Part shown: positions 59,952 to 64,000 of the stretch, piece by piece
Numbering within the stretch: position 1 is the first letter of the stretch
Layout of the letters: each line of letters starts with the position of its first letter
DNA from: Methylococcaceae bacterium
GTDB taxonomy: Bacteria; Pseudomonadota; Gammaproteobacteria; Methylococcales; Methylomonadaceae
Reading direction: 5' to 3'
NCBI GenBank assembly: GCA_021647585.1
Contig: JAKIUK010000005.1
Coordinates: 24,555-88,554, forward strand
Length of the DNA: 64,000 nucleotides
Notes under the pieces: model-generated
What the model was told of the DNA's origin: nothing
Databases searched by the model: none
The model's input: the letters and a program-made list of their open reading frames with translations, nothing else
Translations under genes and position numbers: made by a program

Positions 59952-62900
59952 CTCAATTATTGAAGGGTCAATAAAAAATAGAGGTATCGTACTTATTTTA
60001 GCTATTTTGCTGGGTTTTGGTGGTTATTGGTCCTACAAAAATATGCCCTTAGACGCCATTCCTGATTTGTCTGACGTACAGGTCATTGTCTTTACCGAAT
60101 ACCCAGGGCAATCGCCCCAAGTAGTTGAAGATCAGGTCACTTACCCGTTAACCACTGCCATGCTTGCTGTCCCCTATTCAAAAGTGGTTCGGGGTTACTC
60201 TTTTTTTGGACTGTCTTTCGTTTATATTATTTTTGAAGACGGCACCGATTTGTATTGGGCTCGATCAAGGGTTTTAGAATCATTAAACTATGTCAGTGGT
60301 GATTTACCGCAAGGGGTCACACCGACCTTAGGCCCTGATGCAACAGGCGTGGGCTGGATATACGAATATGCCTTAATTGATAAAACAGGAAAGCATGATT
60401 TAGCACAATTACGTTCTTTGCAAGACTGGTACTTACGCTATCCTTTACAAACAGTAAAAGGTGTAGCAGAAGTTGCGTCCATTGGTGGTTTTGTTAAACA
60501 ATACCAGGTAGAAGTTGATCCCAACGCTCTACAAGCCTACAACATTCCACTATCTAAAGTGAAGCAGGCGATTATTCGCTCAAATAATGATGTCGGTGGA
60601 CGCTTGGTCGAAATGGCAGAAACCGAATATATGGTGCGTGGTTTAGGTTATATCCGTTCCATTGCAGACCTTAATACCATTCCAATTGGCGTGGACAGTA
60701 ACGGCACGCCTATCCGTTTGCAAGATATTGCCCATGTTCACTTAGGGCCTGAGTTACGGCGAGGTTTAGTTGAGCTCAATGGTGAAGGTGAAGTTGCCGC
60801 AGGCATTATTATCATGCGCTTTGGCGAAAATGCACAGGCCACAATTAATGCAGTCAAAGAAAAACTGGAGGAACTCAAAAAAGGTTTACCAGAAGGTGTT
60901 GAAATCATCCCAGTCTATGATCGAGGCGATTTAATCGGGCGAGCGGTGGAAACACTCAATGATGCTTTAATACAGGAGCTCATTATTGTCAGTGTCTTGG
61001 TCGGGCTGTTTTTATTGCATTTACGTTCTTCTTTAGTGATTGTCATTAGCTTGCCACTAGGGATATTGTGTGCCTTTATTGTGATGCGCTTTCAAGGTTT
61101 AAATGCCAATATTATGTCGCTGGGTGGTATCGCTATTGCCATTGGTGATATGGTCGATGGAGCCATTGTTATGGTTGAAAATGCACATAAGCATTTGGCC
61201 GAAATGCGGGAAGAAAAAGAAAGAGATCTCACTTCTGAGGAACGTTGGGAGGCGATCCGAGCATCATCCAGTGAAGTGGGGCCCGCTTTATTTTTCTCCT
61301 TGTTAATTATTACCGTCTCCTTTATCCCTATATTCACCATGCAAGCACAGGAAGGCCGTTTATTTAGCCCCCTTGCTTTTACTAAGTCTTATGCCATGGG
61401 GGCAGCGGCTATTTTGACAGTCACCGTAGTACCCGTGTTATTAGGTTATTTTATTCGCGGAAAAGTGATTCCTGAACATAAAAACCCAATTAATCGAGGT
61501 CTGCATTTTTTACATACGCCTGTTTTAAATACCGCTATGCGGTTTCGCGGAATCACTTTGATAGTTGCAGCCCTTTTATTAGGTTCAATGGCTTACCCCT
61601 TATCAAAAATTGGCAGTGAATTTATGCCACCGCTTGATGAAGGGGATATTTTATATATGCCAACTACATTCCCTGGTATATCCATAACCAAAGCGAAAGA
61701 ACTGCTTCAGCAAACGGATAAGATTTTAAAAACCTTTCCCGAGGTTCACCATGTTTTTGGTAAAGTCGGTCGTGCAGAAACAGCCACCGATTCTGCCCCT
61801 TTATCCATGATGGAAACCACGGTTCGATTAAAACCCAAAGAACAATGGCCTGATCCAGATAAAACCACCCAGGAATTAATGAGTGAAATGGATAAAGCCA
61901 TTCAGTTTCCAGGTGTTGCTAATGCCTGGACCATGCCGATTAAAACCCGAATCGATATGCTATCAACGGGAATTAAAACCCCTATCGGAATCAAAGTTTC
62001 TGGGCCTGACTTGAATGTATTACAAGAAGTCTCGCAACAAATTGAAATGGCAATGAAAACACTGCCAGAAACCACATCAGCTTTTGGTGACCGCGCTGTA
62101 GGTGGCTATTATATGGATTTTGATATCAACCGCGAAGCCGCTGCCCGTTACGGCTTAACGGTGGGTGATGTACAAGATGTGATTAGCAGTGCCATCGGTG
62201 GCATGAATATTACAGAAACCGTTGAAGGTCTAGAACGTTACCCTGTCAATTTACGCTACCCGCGTGAACTGAGGGATAACCAGGAAAGTTTGAAAAGAGT
62301 CTTAATTCCAACACCAACAGGAAGTCAGATACCTTTAACCTCAGTAGCTGAATTGAATCTACGCCGTGGGCCTCCCTCCATTAAAAGTGAAGATGCCCGA
62401 CCTAATGCCTGGATTTATGTTGATATCAGCAGTTCAGACATTGGAGGTTTTGTCAAAAAAGCTAAAGATGTTTTGGCGCAGCAAGTCAAAATTCCAGCAG
62501 GCTACACGGTTACCTGGTCGGGTCAATTTGAATACATGGAACGAGCTGCCAAACGTTTAAAAATAGTGGTACCTATCACGCTACTGGTTATTTTCTTTTT
62601 GCTTTATCTCACCTTTGGCAATATGACTGAACCCGTTATTGTAATGCTCACCGTTCCCTTTGGTTTAATTGGTGGCGTTTGGCTGGTTTATTTCTATGGC
62701 TTTAATTTATCGGTTGCTGTCTATGTTGGGTTTATTGCCTTGGCAGGTACCGCTGCTGAAACAGGCGTGATGGTGCTCAATTTTATTGATATTGAAGTCG
62801 CTAAGTTACGTGAGCGTAAACAACGACTGTTGACCTCTCCAGAAATTAGTGAAGCCGTAGCTGCTGCAACAGCTCTGCGAGTACGCCCCGTTGCCATTAC

Positions 62901-63135
62901 AGCTTTTTCAACCATGATCGGATTAGTTCCTATTATGTTAAGTAATGGAACAGGTGCAGATGTAACACAACGTATCGCCGCTCCGGTTTTAGGTGGAATG
63001 TTTACAGTATTAATACTGAGTCTGCTGGTTTTTCCGGTTATCTATAGTCTGGTATTAGAGTTTCAGGAATGGAGGAAGAAACGCAAAATTCAGCTTGATG
63101 CAACGAATCCACCACAACCTCTTAATCAATCATAG
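59944..63135 (+). CDS. cusA: CusA-type Cu(I)/Ag(I) RND permease
   Basis: Inner-membrane pump of the Cus class, 1063 residues. Twelve spans. TM4 motif AIGDMVDGAIVMVENAHKHL carries the proton-relay acids and the HK typical of CusA. The methionines used for copper are all present in the expected neighbourhoods: GDILYMPTTFPG (M573-like), PLSMMETTVRL (M623-like) and RIDMLSTGIK (M672-like). Overlaps cusB by 8 bp. Strong fit to copper/silver export rather than zinc. Confidence 0.94.
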   Translation: MISSIIEGSIKNRGIVLILAILLGFGGYWSYKNMPLDAIPDLSDVQVIVFTEYPGQSPQVVEDQVTYPLTTAMLAVPYSKVVRGYSFFGLSFVYIIFEDGTDLYWARSRVLESLNYVSGDLPQGVTPTLGPDATGVGWIYEYALIDKTGKHDLAQLRSLQDWYLRYPLQTVKGVAEVASIGGFVKQYQVEVDPNALQAYNIPLSKVKQAIIRSNNDVGGRLVEMAETEYMVRGLGYIRSIADLNTIPIGVDSNGTPIRLQDIAHVHLGPELRRGLVELNGEGEVAAGIIIMRFGENAQATINAVKEKLEELKKGLPEGVEIIPVYDRGDLIGRAVETLNDALIQELIIVSVLVGLFLLHLRSSLVIVISLPLGILCAFIVMRFQGLNANIMSLGGIAIAIGDMVDGAIVMVENAHKHLAEMREEKERDLTSEERWEAIRASSSEVGPALFFSLLIITVSFIPIFTMQAQEGRLFSPLAFTKSYAMGAAAILTVTVVPVLLGYFIRGKVIPEHKNPINRGLHFLHTPVLNTAMRFRGITLIVAALLLGSMAYPLSKIGSEFMPPLDEGDILYMPTTFPGISITKAKELLQQTDKILKTFPEVHHVFGKVGRAETATDSAPLSMMETTVRLKPKEQWPDPDKTTQELMSEMDKAIQFPGVANAWTMPIKTRIDMLSTGIKTPIGIKVSGPDLNVLQEVSQQIEMAMKTLPETTSAFGDRAVGGYYMDFDINREAAARYGLTVGDVQDVISSAIGGMNITETVEGLERYPVNLRYPRELRDNQESLKRVLIPTPTGSQIPLTSVAELNLRRGPPSIKSEDARPNAWIYVDISSSDIGGFVKKAKDVLAQQVKIPAGYTVTWSGQFEYMERAAKRLKIVVPITLLVIFFLLYLTFGNMTEPVIVMLTVPFGLIGGVWLVYFYGFNLSVAVYVGFIALAGTAAETGVMVLNFIDIEVAKLRERKQRLLTSPEISEAVAAATALRVRPVAITAFSTMIGLVPIMLSNGTGADVTQRIAAPVLGGMFTVLILSLLVFPVIYSLVLEFQEWRKKRKIQLDATNPPQPLNQS

Positions 63136-63202
63136 ATGTAAAACCATGACTGTCATCCAGCACTACTTGTTCGAAACCTTAATTTTATAAGCCTGGGTTT
63201 GA

Positions 63203-63519
63203 TCAGTTTTTATCCATGCTTTCTAGCCATTCAAGGCGGATGGCGAATAAGTCACAGGCGGACTTTAAAATCTCTGGGCTTAGTTTGGGTAATAGGTTTT
63301 CGGTGCTGGAAATATCTTGTAAGCTTAGCCCATGATTAAACAGTCGGGTATCTGGTTTTTATGGATACCGTGTTGTTCAAATAGCTGGATAAAGCGCCCT
63401 GCAAGTGAGTCTTCAATCTTTGTTGCTTTACTGGGTTTGCCACCTTTTTTATACCGGTCAACAATCAAAGAACTCAGAATACTGCTGGTGGTGCTTAGAA
63501 TGAAATCGACGGCAATCAT
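63203..63519 (-). pseudogene. Frameshifted small gene beside hsdS remnant
   Basis: The N-terminal part reads MIAVDFILSTTSSILSSLIV, then KGGKPSKATKIEDSLAGRF, FEQHGIHKNQIPDCLIMG and a stop at 63325. In a different frame downstream the text continues TRLFNHGLSLQDISSTENLL, PKLSPEILKSACDLFAI and RLEWLESMDKN to 63203, so one frameshift near 63345 broke a gene of about 105 residues. The family is not named with certainty; a small regulatory (HTH-like) protein is possible. Confidence 0.5.
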
Positions 63520-63522
63520 GGT

Positions 63523-63870
63523 TTAATTCACCGCCTGTTTTACAATGGCATCGGCTAGTTGGGTTTGTGTGGTTTGGGCTTGGTTTAGATTGGCTTTTAG
63601 GGTGTCGCATAGGCTTAGGAGTTGGTCTACTTTTTTTACTATGCGGTGTTGTTCTTCAAGTGGTGGTAATGACAACAGTAAAGAACTGATATGTTTTTGA
63701 TTTACAGTTTTTTGCCCAGCAGTACTAACAAATAATTCACTAATGCTTGTTCTTACCAATGAAGATAAACCGATTAATTTTAGATAACTAGAACTCATTG
63801 TTTCGATAGGAAATCTCATCCGAATGAAATGATCACAATAAATAACATCATAATTTTGATCACAAAGAAT
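63523..63870 (-). pseudogene. HsdS (type I restriction specificity subunit) C-terminal remnant
   Basis: SLPPLEEQHRIVKKVDQLLS, LCDTLKANLNQAQTTQTQLA and DAIVKQAV match the C-terminal coiled coil and conserved repeat of HsdS, and LRTSISELFVSTAGQKTVNQ its last target-recognition segment. Upstream, the frame is open only to a stop at about 63871, without a start codon, so the gene is 5'-truncated. HsdS selects DNA targets for type I methylation/restriction; no hsdM or hsdR is in this window. Confidence 0.75.
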
Positions 63871-64000
63871 AAACGTATCCGGTATAAATTACAGGGAAAG
63901 GATAATTTTTTGAAAAAACAGCGAATAAAAGACAAAAAGTCCTTGACAATGTTTTTGTGCAAAAAAGGCATTTTCAACAAAGAGTACGCACTCGTACTAT
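63871..64000. other. Unassigned right edge
   Basis: AT-rich sequence. I recognise no gene or mobile-element end; it may be part of the same decayed region that continues outside the window. Confidence 0.3.

Overview
The window looks like an AT-rich gammaproteobacterial chromosome. The mix of phosphoketolase plus acetate kinase, CtaG, many metal-efflux systems and abundant short inverted-repeat elements recalls Methylococcales (type I methanotrophs, Methylobacter-like). No C1 gene or rRNA is present, so that placement is only an inference. I saw no tRNA, rRNA or CRISPR array.

Layout. 1-5.2 kb: phosphoketolase (cut by the left edge), acetate kinase and a beta-CASP nuclease. 5.2-8.7 kb: CtaG, UppP, a PepSY-like protein, an IS30 remnant, nested miniature elements and a decayed metal ABC permease. 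8.7-11.7 kb: periplasmic HtrA/Deg protease, YfdX protein and an anchored hypothetical. 12.1-16.3 kb: two small membrane proteins, then an overlapping TerB-like / histidine kinase / sigma-54 response-regulator operon. 16.6-19.6 kb: an internally duplicated small membrane protein, a SulP transporter and a second PepSY-like protein. 19.6-22.5 kb: a rotted cluster for an energy-converting-hydrogenase-related (Ehr/Hyf-like) complex. 23.1-26 kb: glutamate decarboxylase and a frameshifted MFS transporter. 26-31.6 kb: a TolC/adaptor/RND drug-efflux operon. 31.9-35.2 kb: a TauE remnant, an HMA-DsbD-like fusion, a His/Met-rich secreted protein and a Crp/Fnr regulator. 35.3-38.2 kb: an arsRICacr3 arsenic operon. 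38.5-41.8 kb: exported KatG and OxyR. 42.1-44.8 kb: a MerR-type promoter driving HMA protein, outer-membrane barrel, NHL propeller and MerR. 45-47 kb: beta-carbonic anhydrase and a CxxCH membrane protein. 47-55.7 kb: a czcCBA-PII-zntA operon. 56-63.1 kb: two small secreted proteins around a Fur-like site, then a cusCBA-type Cu/Ag exporter. 63.2-64 kb: decayed hsdS-linked DNA.

How the genes fit together. The second half is a metal and metalloid defence region. The CzcCBA-like and CusCBA-like pumps move metals across the envelope, the P-type ATPase feeds the periplasm, ArsC/ArsI/Acr3 handle arsenic, and local regulators (ArsR, MerR, Crp/Fnr, OxyR, a Fur-like site) have plausible operators nearby.

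The most unusual structural signal is a family of at least five 162-241 bp (one originally about 71 bp) miniature elements. They end in CCTAGAAAAATCAGTTG, have 5-bp target duplications and have IS1380-like ends. Four of the five lie within about 105 bp upstream of a gene start. One carries a second miniature element nested inside it with a CTAG duplication, and another interrupts the Ehr pseudogene.
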